Shown here: positions 24,917 through 36,682 of the stretch, piece by piece
How positions within the stretch are numbered: the first letter of the stretch is position 1
Layout of the letters: every line of letters starts with the position of its first letter
Source of the DNA: Panorpa germanica
Lineage: Eukaryota > Arthropoda > Insecta > Mecoptera > Panorpidae
Reading direction: 5' to 3'
Length of the DNA stretch: 64,000 nucleotides
NCBI GenBank assembly: GCA_963678705.1
Contig: OY783218.1
Coordinates: 8,132,152 to 8,196,151 of the forward strand
Translations under genes and position numbers: made by a program
The notes under the pieces: model-generated
Database searches by the model: none
What the model was told of the DNA's origin: nothing
Seen by the model: the letters and a program-made list of their open reading frames with translations, nothing else

Positions 24917-25779
24917 TTCTTTGCAAAGAAAATGATAAATGCATTTGTTAGGTTAGATGATTTGTATCTGAGGAGAACAAAAGGCAAAGACAGAATACGG
25001 TAGTGCCAACTACTGAGAAGAACACGAAACAGAAGCCCCAGCTAAGATCTGGGAGATATTTTATGTCAATTTCTTATTACAAATTCAGGTCTCGTATTTC
25101 AAATGTTATGTCGCTAGTTAAGCATGCAACAGAGAATTGTCGACTACGTCACTTTATCGTTCTCCAGTCTCTCGAAGATGTATTCCATCCGAAGGTTTAC
25201 GACATTACACGATTTATGCTTGTAATATACGAAGCCACAAAAGATACTACAATTGAAACATATTCCATTTAGATCTATGTTATAGTCTAGGAAATTTATG
25301 ATAAGAAATTCATATAACTCCTTACATTTTTAATACCTTGCAGACTGGCCATCCACACTGTGAACAGTTTGATCTATATACACCACAGTTATGGTGAATG
25401 GGAGGAAAAGGAGAGTACATGATGGTGAGGCTAAGCGAATGAGAGGAGAATGAAAGACTAAAAGGCATACATAGATGATGAATTGACATTAAGTGAGAAA
25501 GAGATAATACCTCAATACTATTCACTCAAGATTTTTAGGCGTTGTTTGAAATCTTTTTCAAAATTTTGGTTTTGTATTTTGCTTATACATTTTCTAGGAC
25601 AATTTTTTACTCTCGTCAAAAATTGCCATTTATTATAATCAATTTCATTTCCCTACACTCCTTTTTTCAACTTTTGATTTTTAAATTATTGCAACATTTA
25701 CGCAATCAATGTTATATTTAAAATTTCAACTTTCTATCTATCATAAATTAAAATTTATTATTATTGTTATTAATAATTT

Positions 25780-26215
25780 ACGGGTTTCCTAGGACCACGC
25801 TCCTTTTTTCGCTATTCTAACTTCATTTTAATTACATTTTATCTATTTACATTTCATTTATTATTACACCTATACTTTTAAACTCGCTATATTCCATATC
25901 CTGTCTATCATTAAGCATACTGGCCACCTCGGATATCTTAGTAGTTCCTGCATACTCGTTGGCAACACCACTCCATTTTTTACCAAAATTCTGTACAAAT
26001 TATTTTTGCAGGCCTCCGTTTCTGTACATTGAAAGATCAAATTTTCTGGATCTGCTACCCCTTCTCCACAATTGCACAGACCTTCAAGTGATTTCTTTTA
26101 AGATGTGCCAATGCCCCTGTATGGTCTACCCTTAATCTCGAGATAAGTGATAACACTCTTCTCGAACCTTGAGCTTTCCACCACCAACGACGTCCGCACA
26201 CCGAAGACTGTAAAC
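25780..26215 (-). pseudogene. LINE 3' end, family L2
   Basis: The minus strand reads LSLISRLRVDHTGALAHLKR, then after a one-base frameshift near 26088 CNCGEGVADPENLIFQC (the C-x-C...N/H-x4-C motif), then PTSMQELLRYPRWPVCL and a stop. The 3' UTR contains the CCTAGGAAAC box and ends in TAA/TAATAA repeats, as in I-clade LINEs. A shorter copy of the same family is at 11385-11580. Dead, 5' truncated. Confidence 0.7.
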
Positions 26216-27860
26216 TGAAAAAAGAAATTCCTTTCTCTGAAGATTACAATTTAATTTATATAAATTTCACTACCAAATTCCCATTTAGAAATATAACGCT
26301 AGAGTCAGTTTGTAGCAATATAACACTTTAGCAAGTTAAATCTTGCACACTGCGTTAGAATTTCTATGTGACAGGTAAAAATAAAACTTGGAAATACTTG
26401 GCAGCAAGCTTGAAACAATTTTGTAACCGGGCTGAAACATTTCAAGTTAGAATATAATCGCTGAAATGCAAAGTCCCTTTTTAATATACTTTGTTTTTTT
26501 AAATGTTATTAACATAAATAATATTTTTTTAGTAATTAAAGGATTTACTTGTTCCTTTTACATTATTAAAATATTTACTAATCTTTTTTACACACAACTT
26601 CTGAATATGATTATGTTCTTGATTTTTATTTTGGCTTCTAAACGATTCATATGTAGCAACAGTTTTATAGAATAAAAGACTATGGCAACAACCCTATACT
26701 AAAAAAATTTAATAAAAATATAAAAGTGTACAAAATGATATATAAGATAATAAATTCGTTCCACTATGTAGGTACCTGTTCGGAATTTTGTCGACTTTTT
26801 ATCTTCTTATTTCATTTTAACATAAATTTACTGCACTATAATTTAAAACGTAAGTTATCGAAACCATTTAGAGAGCTTAATAAATGTTTTATGTTTAAAT
26901 ATCTTATACAGTTGAATAACAAAATGGCAGTTTGGCTTTCAACAGTTAACGGTTTGTACAAGCTCTATCTGCTAACATTTTATGTATTAAATCCTTCTGA
27001 AGGTAATAAACTACAGAAGCTGAAAACAATACTAACAATAAAGTTCCTAAATTACTTCATGACAATAAATTCCTCTTTCTGAATCACTTATCTCACGGTT
27101 AGTTATACTAGGTTTAACTTATCCCTGGTTTTTAAAGTTTTTCTATTAAACTGACTCGCGTCGACATTGTCTGTCGCTCAGTGTTTAGAATTGTCTACAA
27201 AAGAGTGGTCGGTGTACTACTTCTATTTCCACCTACCACTCACCACCCTCTACACATCACCCTTATTCTCCTAACTCGACATATGGGACAAAGGGATGCT
27301 GATAAACCAACAAACACGCCCTTGATAAAAACTTTTATAACTTTCAGTTTGAAGTAATGTTTACTTTTGTTCGAATAGTAATAGCTTAACTTCAATTTGT
27401 CAAATGTTTGTCAAAGTATAACTTAATATATATAGTACGGTCGGTTCGTAGAAACGGTAAAAACGATGACCGAAAGAAATTCATTTCTTTTAACCTTAAA
27501 ATAACATTTAAAATTTAATATTTATATTATGTATCCAATCTTGTTTGTTTAAATACGTTTTGTATACATACATTTGACTACACACCATTTATTGGTGTGT
27601 CAATCTGTCACTAATGTTTGGAAGAGAGTACCAACCCATTTTACTGCAGATTTAGTGTACAAGATGCTTTGCCATAGCACAGTGGCCGATGCGTTGATAC
27701 GCTATGACAGGCTGATGTGCCTTCAAATTAGATTCTCGGTTTCACACTATATTTTCGTGGTTTGGTTGTTGCAACTCATAACCCAAAGCTTATTCAATCA
27801 ACTTGCCAAAAACGTGCAAAACTCTCACAAAGGAAGACCTTTCTAGCAAAGTAGATTTAA
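26216..27860. other. Non-coding stretch
   Basis: AT-rich. Open frames at 26466-26675, 26726-27082 and 27574-27846 have no recognisable domain and codon content typical of random AT-rich DNA, so they are not called. Confidence 0.45.
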
Positions 27861-27964
27861 AATCCCGGAGTAATACCATCTGCTTGATCTGGCACTATGT
27901 GACTTTTATCTGATCTCCAAAGTCAAATCTACATTAAAAGAACAAGATTTCAGACCGTTGAAAC

Positions 27965-28592
27965 TATAGAGATATAAGAATAGAGTACGCGAAGTGTACG
28001 GCTGTGTGTAAGAGGAAAAGATAAAAGCAAAGAGAGAGATAGCCTACCGAGAGTCCTATCTGTTTCTTCCTAGCCGAACCGCTGCTGCTGGCTTGGTTGA
28101 TTGGCGGTATGGTAGGGGGTAAACAAGCAAGCAGACACTAGAGTTAAAATAAAAATAAAAATATTTGTATAGTCCAAATGACGATAGTTTGGCGGTGACT
28201 TATACTTAAAAGAGATTATAAGAACGGTATAAATCTATAATACGATAATGAATTTTATCTTATTTGTTTCTATATACATTATAAAAAAATAAGTGAGCTG
28301 TGCTTTTTATTTATATCGGCAGTTTATACCCCACAACTTGTTTTAAGTATGAGTCGCCGCCGAACTCTCGTAATTTGAACTATAATAGTGAGTGTAGCAT
28401 ACAGTAAATTTCAAAATGAATGACGACACCGACAGCCCTCCCACTCTGACGCAACATGGCTATTTTCATTTGTGCGGCAGTCAATCACAGTACTCGGCTC
28501 GAAAGAGACACAGAGGACTTTAACGGCTATCTCTCTCTTTACCTTTATCACAGTATTCAGCCTCTTGCTCACTCTATTCTTATATCTCTATG
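27965..28592. mobile_element. hAT- or P-like MITE with 8-bp target duplication
   Basis: 628 bp flanked by a perfect GTTGAAAC duplication (27957-27964 and 28593-28600). Terminal repeats are TATAGAGATATAAGAATAGA at the left and CATAGAGATATAAGAATAGA read in from the right. It is inserted in a mariner transposase fragment and is itself interrupted by an M1 MITE (28169-28384). No ORF of its own. Confidence 0.85.
28169..28384. mobile_element. MITE family M1, copy B (third-level nest)
   Basis: Left end TATAGTCCAAATGACGATAG, right end CTCTCGTAATTTGAACTATA. It is the same 215-bp family as copy A, in opposite orientation, and lies wholly inside the 8-bp-TSD element. Confidence 0.75.
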
Positions 28593-29498
28593 GTTGAAAC
28601 TGTGAAAGAAAAAGTGTCACGTGTCATGAACGAGATCACAGAAGAAGACTTCCAGCACTTTTTGAACAATTGAAAATTCGTGTTTTACCTGGCATTTTGA
28701 GACGATTATCGGGTCTCCACACGGAAAGGTCCACCTTCGTAATATTCACATATAGTGTGAATTGTTATTCATATAGAAATACATAAACACATATACAGAA
28801 AGCGTATATAATGTGTCCCCTCTGCTACTAAAATACCATAATACTTGATCTCGAAAGTAGAGAAACCTTGCAGCGGCGTAGGGTGCATAGAGAAGGGGAA
28901 AGTAATTAAATATACGTATAAATTTAAAATAAAGAGTTTCACAGTATCAGTCTCGCCATTCTATAGCCACACATCGTATATAGATATAACTATTTTACAG
29001 CTGAAGACGTAATAAATTATCTGGTTTGTAAATAGCTGGGATATGCATTATTCATGTTAATACGACGAACATACACAACATATGAAATAGAGATCCTGAG
29101 TGTTGTGTTGAACATACAACCACTCCCCTGTCCGCACTTCCACCCCGTCCGACCGAGAAATCCACAATGCACCTGTATCCATCTATTGTTTGATAACGCA
29201 TCATGTTAGGCTATTTATTACATGATGAAATATGTTTCAACGTAATGTAGCATATACGTACAACTATATGTAATCATCATTATCATAGTTTATTTTCTAA
29301 CATGATGACGTACCCTTTATGTTTAATGTTTAATGGTGAAGCTCGTATGTATGTTCTAGTGTTGCTGATGGGTGGGAGGAGGTGGGGGTGTGTTATTTAT
29401 TATCGGGAATCTATTAATAACTGTTTAAAGGTTCAACCACACCCTTATGCTTGGTCTAAAGTACAGCGAGAAGCAATATTCGTTGCACATCGGCATCA

Positions 29499-29691
29499 TT
29501 TGCTGTTTCTACGTATTCATGCAACCAGTTTTGTATGAGAAATCATATTTTCTTTATTTAATTTTTGAATCCTCAATGTCATTTACGTTGTATGATAATG
29601 ATAATGTAAATTCAAATAATAATTTGCTTTTGTCTTCTTTGCCTTACTTTGCGTTTACCGATACCATTTTACAGGTCAGTGTGTTAGCATA
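29499..29691 (+). repeat. Direct duplication, copy 1
   Basis: About 190 bp starting GCTGTTTCTACGTATTCATG and ending CATTTTACAGGTCAGTGTG, repeated at 33733-33911 with small indels. Open frames crossing it do not agree between the copies. Confidence 0.8.
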
Positions 29692-29868
29692 GACATATAA
29701 AAGTGTATAAACGCTTTGTCGGGTATGGCTATGAATTTCACATGATCTTTTTAAATATTTCAATTTTCTCAGCTCATAATTCAAAAATTTATCGAGGAAA
29801 TACATGACCGTCAGAATATGGTAATCAAATTAAATATATATAAAATGCAAACTAACGTATAATTTAAC

Positions 29869-30085
29869 GTATAGCTCAAATTACGAGAGTTGGTCGGTGG
29901 CTTATACTTAAATGAGGTTATAAGAGCCGTACAAATCTATGATACTAATGAATTTTATTTTATTCGTTTCTATATACTTTATAGAAAAATAATTGAGTCA
30001 GTGCTTTTTCGTTGTATCGGCTGTTTATACGGTACAACTTGTTTTAAGTATAAGTCGCCGTCGAACTCTCGTAATTTGAACTATA
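29869..30085. mobile_element. MITE family M1, copy C
   Basis: About 217 bp with ends TATAGCTCAAATTACGAGAG and CTCTCGTAATTTGAACTATA; the interior matches copy B throughout. The open frame running through it (29890-30165) is incidental. Confidence 0.75.
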
Positions 30086-30134
30086 ATAGTTTTTACATAA
30101 TTCGGTTACATTACATAGCTTTATTAACGTTTTT

Positions 30135-30480
30135 TCTTTTATATATAGTTTCTCAGGCTTCCTAGGCACGTAGCCTTTTATCGCCCCTAACATTCCTCTG
30201 CTTCATCTTATACTTTATATCCACACAACAAGAATGATCTCTTCATGGCTACTGCTGTTATAAATTTCGGTTTCTCAATCAAAAAGGCGGTGTTAACAGG
30301 AAACGTCTGCGAAGTCTGCAGCACCGCCCTTTGAAGTCCATTTCTTGGCATTGCTGTATTTTTACATTGAAACAGAATGTGCTCAGGATCTGCCTCCTCT
30401 TCACCACATTCGCATTTAGGGTTTGGAACGATTTTGTCTTTATTAACGTTTGAAAACATAAATTTATTTTGTAAGGTAAC
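30135..30480 (-). pseudogene. LINE 3' end, family L1
   Basis: The minus-strand frame contains CECGEEEADPEHILFQC (C-x-C...H-x4-C), then NGLQRAVLQTSQTFPVNTAF and a stop about 60 residues past the motif; the 3' UTR has a CCTAGGAAGCC box like family L2. The C-terminal frame is still open, unlike the related copy at 48515-48820. 5' truncated. It lies only about 170 bp upstream of the Ig exon. Confidence 0.7.
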
Positions 30481-30648
30481 CTAAAAAATGTTATGTAACA
30501 GGTAAAATTATTTATGTTAAATACATCTTAAATAAGTAACTGTTTTTCGTGAGTAGTGTCCATTAAACATGGAGGAAACAAATCAGGATAATCTGTTTCA
30601 CTTCATACAAATGTTCACCTGGTTTAATTTCTGTTATTTCTTTTTCAG

Positions 30649-30761
30649 TGAGGTCGACATCTTCCCATGAAAAAATCCACATAACGCCGAATCATGCCGA
30701 ACTTGTGCGATATGTGAACGACTCCTACATTCTGACTTGTCACGGTCATCGAGGAACAAAG
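30649..30761 (+). CDS. Immunoglobulin-like domain, exon encoding the N-terminal half
   Basis: The exon is bounded by a strong acceptor (TTATTTCTTTTTCAG) and donor (GTAAGA). Its frame opens with two bases completing a split codon (phase 1), then 37 codons ending in phase 0. The product holds the first half of an Ig-fold: a beta strand before VNDSYILTCHGH, where the cysteine is the B-strand disulfide residue. It joins in frame to 30872-31064, only 110 bp downstream. No upstream signal-peptide exon could be identified in the window. Likely a secreted or cell-surface IgSF protein; the P.GE after the Trp in the next exon recalls NCAM-type first Ig domains, but I cannot name the gene. Confidence 0.85.
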
Positions 30762-30871
30762 GTAAGAAGAATACTGATAAAACTCTCCTTTTAAATATCT
30801 TGAGATGATAAATGATTACAAAATATATAAGCTAAATTTTTAAATACATCTTTTTCTGTCTTCCTCCAAAG

Positions 30872-31064
30872 GTTCGTTGGCTGAGTCCCCGTGGAGAACC
30901 AATACCACAAGATGTCGGCCGTGTTCATGTGGAATCCCGAGATGCCATCGCTCCAGGAGCTCAAGCGATTGTCTTTGAACAAATTGATGTACATGACAAA
31001 GGAAACTGGACTTGTTCAACAGAAGATAAGAAAATAAGAAAAAGTTTTAAATTGATCGTCTATG
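30872..31064 (+). CDS. Immunoglobulin-like domain, exon encoding the C-terminal half
   Basis: Acceptor CTTCCTCCAAAG, donor GTAAGT; 193 nt, starting in phase 0 and ending in phase 1. It encodes VRWLSPRGEPIP (the core tryptophan nine residues after the first cysteine), then a strand ending IDVHDKGNWTC (the D-x-G-x-W/Y-x-C signature with the second disulfide cysteine) and KSFKLIVY as the final strand. The two cysteines are separated by 54 residues, normal for an I-set/C2 domain. The 1-0-1 phases make the pair a self-contained symmetrical module. The exon downstream is not recognisable within the window. Confidence 0.87.
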
Positions 31065-31454
31065 GTAAGTAATTCTGAAACTTTTACTAATATACGTCGA
31101 TGCATATTACCTTACTTTAATATCTATTTTTAATCAAGGAAAAAACGGTTTCCAAATGACATGAACGTAACTAAAAACAGAAACGATCAAATCAAGCATT
31201 GTTTTTACTATTCGTGGTAGACCAGATGGAATTTAGTTTTATTCCAAAAATTGTAGTGTAACTAAATTTGCATTAGTAGTTTTGCGCACCGGAAATACCA
31301 CACAGGCGCTGGTGTCTTAAATCATTCGAGGAAAAGTTGCGGGCAAACAGTTCTTTTACACGTGCATTTTTGTACTAATATTTGAACAAGCTTTTAGAAG
31401 AGAATCAAAAATTAACTGGACAATACTCATTTATATAATGAAATAAATTTATGT

Positions 31455-32134
31455 GTTTTTTTTTCTCAAGTATAGATTGAGCAATTTTATTTGAACCTTT
31501 TGTACATTATTAAGCATACTTTTGTCTATGTTGTATAATTTTATCATGCAGCAATATTAAAGCATAAGCCGGTAACAGAGCTTTCTCCAGAAGGTCTTGG
31601 GAAAAAAGACAATTGCGGTGTTCACAATAACTTGGTTGGAAATTATTTAAAAATGAAAAACCATTAAAATTTAGTTAAATTATAATCAAATCCTAACCCC
31701 TACGGCCTCTGATCATTTAAAAATTTTTGGTGGCCATCTAAAGTGTAAACTGTTATTTTCCACGAAAAATTCCGCCATCTTGTGGGTGGGAAACACCCTT
31801 AATGTAAAAAAATTGTTTTTATCTAAACATTGGGGTGAGGTATTTTATATGTAGAAAATGTGTACGAAGTTTGAAATGAATCGGTCAATTAGTTTTTAAA
31901 TTGTCGTGAACACGGACTTTGAAAAAGTAGTTTTTAGAAAAACGCGTCTAAAGTTTTTGAACTTATACAGGGTGTATTGTCAATACAGACAATAACTTCA
32001 GACAATAGACAATAACTTCAAGAATATTACTTAGATCGGCTTAAAATTTTAAGGACATATTCTTGAAATGTTAAACAAAAAGATAAGACAAAAAAAAATT
32101 GGATTTTTTGAAAGTGACAACCCTAACCCCTCCC
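31455..32134 (+). mobile_element. TTAA MITE family P2, copy 1 (left end missing)
   Basis: Co-linear with 60297-60989 from CAAGTATAGATTGAGCAATT to the right end ACCCCTCCC followed by TTAA (32135-32138). The left terminal repeat present in the other copy is absent here. A short tandem duplication around ACAATAACTTCA is found only in this copy. Confidence 0.75.
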
Positions 32135-32138
32135 TTAA

Positions 32139-33180
32139 TATTGTGTGTACACTAACTAACTTATCAGACTTCTTTTTATGGAAAATGCTTAAGAAATGTT
32201 ACGACATTTTACTAACAGGTAAGGAAGGACACTAGCTTCTTTTGATGTTACAACTGAACCTATGTACTTAAAACAAAACTGTTATTTCTGTCTGTTTTCT
32301 CTGCTATTTTCACTCTACATTGTTTAGGAAAAATACAAATGTAAAAATATTACAACTAAAAAATATATTTAGACTGCATCTGCAGTTTTACTTGTAAATT
32401 TATTTGCAACAACTAAATGAATATGCATATAAATATAAAAAAAAGTATAAACAAAAAGCTTTAATTTAAAAATATGTTTACGTAAACAATACATTAATGT
32501 TTTGTGCTGAAAATGACTCCACGGAACAGAGAAGCGCCTCTAACGGATGTGTGATGAACTACGTTTGCGAACTGCATTTATATGTTTCATATTAATATTG
32601 TAATACATATATATTTACATATACATATACTCCTCCATTTACAGCCGACATTTGTTCCTAGATATTTGTCGTAAGTCGAGTTCGTATAAAAATAAAAGCT
32701 CTCGAAAGCTCAAGCTGTCTTAATTTGCCAAACTTATTTCATTAGTAAAATTAATTAAGTTATGTTGAGCAAGATATTCAGGGCTAGTTTTTTTTTTATA
32801 AATTTCTATTTCTTTTATTTTTTTCCTGAATTATAGTTTAAGTCGTAAGTCGAGAACTACCTGTCATATATAAACAAAAACATATATGTCCTTAACAAAA
32901 GTAATTCTGCTTTAATTTAAAATGTCGTATCTCATTCCGTCTTAATTGAGCTAAAATTTCTAGAAAATTTTACTTAATATTCAACGTTTGTGATTGATTT
33001 GTCCAATAATATTATTATAAAATTTCTTATGAAAGCCGTTTAAAGATTAAAGAATGTTATAAACACCTTTTTGAGGATTAAATACTTTGCAGATTATGTT
33101 TAAGTAAACTATAGTACATGAAAGTTTGAATTTACAAATTAGTACTCGTAGTTTGCATTTAAACTACACTTTACCTAATT
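32139..33180. other. Non-coding stretch, probably intron
   Basis: AT-rich without recognisable exons. The direct word GTCGTAAGTCGAG occurs twice (about 32669 and 32841). Nothing else stands out. Confidence 0.45.
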
Positions 33181-33189
33181 TACGGTTAA

Positions 33190-33560
33190 AATATATCTTC
33201 TTCTAGTTTGTACTCCTTCTCTCTTTGTTTTCTTTTTACTTCCGCCATCCAACCTCTTCCTTTGCACATTTCTTGCAATATCTTCTCTAGAGTTACCCAA
33301 CTTTGCACTTTCTCTAAATGTGATCCAATTTCTCCTCCTTCTTTCCACACATCCTGCATATTTTCTCGTTCTCTTTTCTCTCGTTTCTCTTTCTTTATTA
33401 CGTAATCTAAACCTTGTGATCATTCACGTTTCTTTACCTCCTTGTTTTTCCAGTTACCCTGCTATTCTTCTCGTCCACCTTGTATTGTGGTCCGCTTCAA
33501 ACCATCTTCTTCATCCCTTCCTATTATTGTTCATCTATATCACTTTCTCTAATTAGCATT
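33190..33560 (-). pseudogene. LINE 3' coding tail, polypurine family
   Basis: The minus strand reads ITRFRLRNKERETREKR, then YAGCVERRRRNW with the C-x-x-C-like spacing degraded, and further KRLDGGSKK. This is the same order as in 22150-22726 (RFRLGNKERGNRYW, GCAGCAERR). Frameshifted relic. Confidence 0.6.
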
Positions 33561-33732
33561 AATATTTTATATTTGGAAAGTTATAAACTAATTACTCAAA
33601 AAAAAAGGGAAATGTATTTGAATGCGCTTTATTTTCCGTGTTTTTGATTGTGTAACAAGCAAATAAGTTGACTGTAAAGGTAAGCCTCCACAAAAACGCA
33701 TAAGCTCATTGAATGCTACTTGGTAGAGAAGA

Positions 33733-33911
33733 GCTGTTTCTACGTATTCATGCAACCAGTTTTGTATGAGAAATCATATTTTCTTTATTTAATTTTTGAA
33801 ATCCTCAGTGTCATTTACGTTGTATAATAATAAAAATGTAAATAATAATTTTCTTTTGTCTTCTTTGCTAATGATTTTGCGTTTACCGATACCATTTTAC
33901 AGGCTAGTGTG
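33733..33911 (+). repeat. Direct duplication, copy 2
   Basis: Second copy of 29499-29691. Its right edge coincides with the TTAA at which the P1 MITE fragment begins (33912-33915); the other copy has TTAG at that point. Confidence 0.8.
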
Positions 33912-33915
33912 TTAA

Positions 33916-34170
33916 GGGGGGGTAAGGTCAAAATGATATAAAAGAAGCATATTTTCGATACTGTTTATTTTGACGACACAGTTAATATATAATTATTTCT
34001 ATAATTGCTACATGATAAAATGACATTTGAAGAATACTTTGTGAAATTTTCATAAATAAATATCAAGAAATGAGGCATTGACAGCGAATCTCCGCAGACG
34101 TCACAAAAAAAAAGTAACATTGTGGTGCTACTCATAACTCATCACTGGATTATCTGAAATCGAAAAACGG
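33916..34170 (-). mobile_element. TTAA MITE family P1, truncated copy C
   Basis: Reverse orientation. After TTAA (33912-33915) it starts GGGGGGGTAAGGTCAAAATG and follows copy A's right half through GACGACACAGTTAATATATA, GAGGCATTGACAGCG, GACGTCAC and ACTCATAACTCATCACTGGA. Homology stops near the CGAAAAAC box, about the element midpoint. Confidence 0.75.
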
Positions 34171-34520
34171 AAAATTAAGGGAAGCGTATGCATGACCGCA
34201 AAATTAGTGCAGTTGAGATCGTCGTAAAACAATAAAGAACAAAGCACATGAGAAAGGTATTTAACGAAAGCACAAAACAGGGATGGAGATCATCTGCTTT
34301 TATTTATATTTGCGAAGCAAATAAACAGCGTGAACAGTAGCAGTACCTTATCTGCCTTACCCCGTATAAATCATTTCCGACAAACACGAGACAATGTAAT
34401 TAACACAACTAGACTGAAAACTAAATGATGTTTGTATAGTATTTATAAAGCCCACAAGTAATTTACTAACAAACATACTATTTCCGGTTAATTAATTAAA
34501 TAATTATTCAATTTATTTCC

Positions 34521-34559
34521 GGTTTGTTGGTTTTTAAACACGATTTAAACCAACAAACC
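34521..34559. repeat. 13-bp perfect stem-loop
   Basis: GGTTTGTTGGTTT (34521-34533) pairs with AAACCAACAAACC (34547-34559) around a 13-nt loop. No gene nearby; possibly the palindromic end of an unrecognised element. Confidence 0.7.
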
Positions 34560-35784
34560 AACATTGAAATTGTGGAGTGAGCGATTGTAACAGAGGAAGT
34601 CTGCTAGTATAGTGGTCCATGCGAATTTCACTAACCACCAGAGATATATATAATTCAGATAGGTATATCATCAGTCTTTAGGGAAAATATTATAAATGAA
34701 ACATGAGCGTTACGTGGAGGAAAGCGAAGGGGGTAAATTAAAACCTCACAGATAACAAATACACATTTTGCTCAGCAAATTTAACTTCTGAAGTTATTAA
34801 ATATGCACATAATAAGTGAAAATGATAATTTGTCGAATGATCCTTCAGAAAAAGCCTAAAGTTAACAGTAAACACATATCATACGCATTTCATTTCATAT
34901 ATTTGTTTTACCCGAGATCAGATAGTAACAATAAGTGGGAGAGAGATAGGTAGATATCAAATTCAGTTAATTAAAAATCAGTTACATACATACTCGTATT
35001 TTAGGTTGTGAATTTGCGGGTTTATTTTTAACACGTTTGGTTTTTATGTAATCACATACGCATACACACACACATATAAAAAAGTGTGCGCGACAGCAGC
35101 GCCAAATAATCTAGGAACTAAAGGAGACTTTTTGACATTATTATTTTATTTATACACTTACAAATTATTTAAATATATATTTTGTTGTTAAGGAGGTACA
35201 GGACGTACCGTCAATACAAAAAGTTTATCTCTCGGTAATCCGAAATACAAAATACGAAGAACATTAGGGACGAGCAAATATTGGGACTGTATCTTTGAAA
35301 ATGAATTTTTCAATTCCCTATTAAACTGCTATTTGCTAGTTAAAATGATTTTTTATGCATATAATAGTTAAATAAATGAAAAATTACCTATAATTAATAT
35401 CAAATTTATATTAATTCAATTTAAATACAAATTAAATATTTTGAAAAAGGAATAATAAATTTGGCAACGCTGTAAATTTACGTGTGTTGACGAATGCGTG
35501 ATTTGGTTCTTTGACAAATAAATTGTTATATTTTATAAAATATTTATTCCGATTTTGAATTTCTTGCTCAAATTGGGATTTGCAACGTACCGGCAGGCTT
35601 ATAACCTACATTTACTGTTTCTTACTGGTTTTATTTAAATATTTTCGTATATAGGTATCCCTTTGATAATTTTCTTTTTGCAATAGTTACAGAAAAGATT
35701 CTTTTATATACACCTAGTTTTTGAAAGCCGTGTCACCATTTTTTCATAGTTAAAAGTTATATTATGTGGTGAAATTGAGCTAAA

Positions 35785-35840
35785 AATTATATATATATAT
35801 ATACATTATATATATATATATATATTATATATATATATAT

Positions 35841-35896
<56 letters not shown>
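35785..35896. repeat. (AT)n microsatellite
   Basis: About 110 bp of AT dinucleotides with ATTA interruptions, directly abutting the left end of a long-inverted-repeat element. Confidence 0.95.
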
Positions 35897-35899
<3 letters not shown>

Positions 35900-36682
35900 G
35901 GTGTCCCAAAATTCAACGATAAGCCGGCACCAGAAGATGGTCCTGCTCATGACTACACAAGAAAAGAAGAAGAAAAATTTTTATCTCATTTTGTTTAGGA
36001 ATTAGAAAAAAAATAATTTTTTTTTCGAAAATTGAAACACCGTAAGATGTTTTTAACTACCATGACCACAATTTTTCAAATATTTCTGATTTTTTTTTTG
36101 CATCGGCAACCTAAATAGCACTGCTATCCATCCCAATCATTAAAACTCCCAGAATGCTAGCTAACTATCAACAACAACAATTTATGAAATATGGTTCTCT
36201 TTTAGAAATAGTATGCATAATTTTTTTTTATTGCTAGTTTTTCTGGAGTATTATACCATTTTGGAATCCTGAAGAGTTGCGCCAATTTTTAAAAAAACTT
36301 GCCATAGTAGTGTTCATACTTTTTTTTTACACCACGATGAGTTAAAGTTAACTGAAAGTAAAAATCTTTAAAAATTTTAGGGAAAAAAATAATTTCGATT
36401 GATTGTTGTGTAAAAACTACTAGCATTCTGGGAGTTTTAATGATTGGGATGGATAGCAGTGCTATTTAGGTTGCCGATGCAAAAAAAAATCAGAAATATT
36501 TAAAAAATTGTGGTCATGGTAGTTAAAAACATCTTAAGGTGTTTCAATTTTCGAAAAAAAAATTATTTTTTTTTTAATTCCTAAACAAAATGAGATAAAA
36601 ATTTTTTTTCTTCTTTTCTTGTGTAGTCATGAGCAGGACCATCTTCTGGTGCCGGCTTATCGTTGAATTTTGGGACACCCTG
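35897..36682. mobile_element. Foldback element with about 265-bp terminal inverted repeats
   Basis: Left arm 35897-36163 starts CAGGGTGTCCCAAAATTCAA; right arm 36416-36682 is its near-perfect reverse complement and ends GGGACACCCTG. The arms are separated by about 250 bp of AT-rich spacer. Flanks are (AT)n on both sides, so the target is TA-type but cannot be sized. No ORF. Transcribed, it would form a long hairpin RNA. Confidence 0.88.

Larger units (their letters stand above)
27868..28720 (+). pseudogene. Mariner transposase C-terminal fragment, interrupted
   Basis: 27889-27956 reads LDLALCDFYLISKVKSTLKE, the D34D-region SPDLAPCDFFLF..LK motif of mariner transposases; after the insertion at 27965-28592, 28593-28670 reads VETVKEKV..VMNEITEEDF then QHFLNN, the expected continuation. 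A base is missing at the first junction, so the frame shifts before the insertion, and a second single-base deletion turns the expected NNWKIR into a stop. The upstream catalytic half is not recognisable. Dead. Confidence 0.75.

Noticed and set aside
25003-25272. 89-codon plus-strand frame with reasonable codon mix
   Set aside because: No domain, no start context and no neighbouring exon found; cannot be separated from chance.
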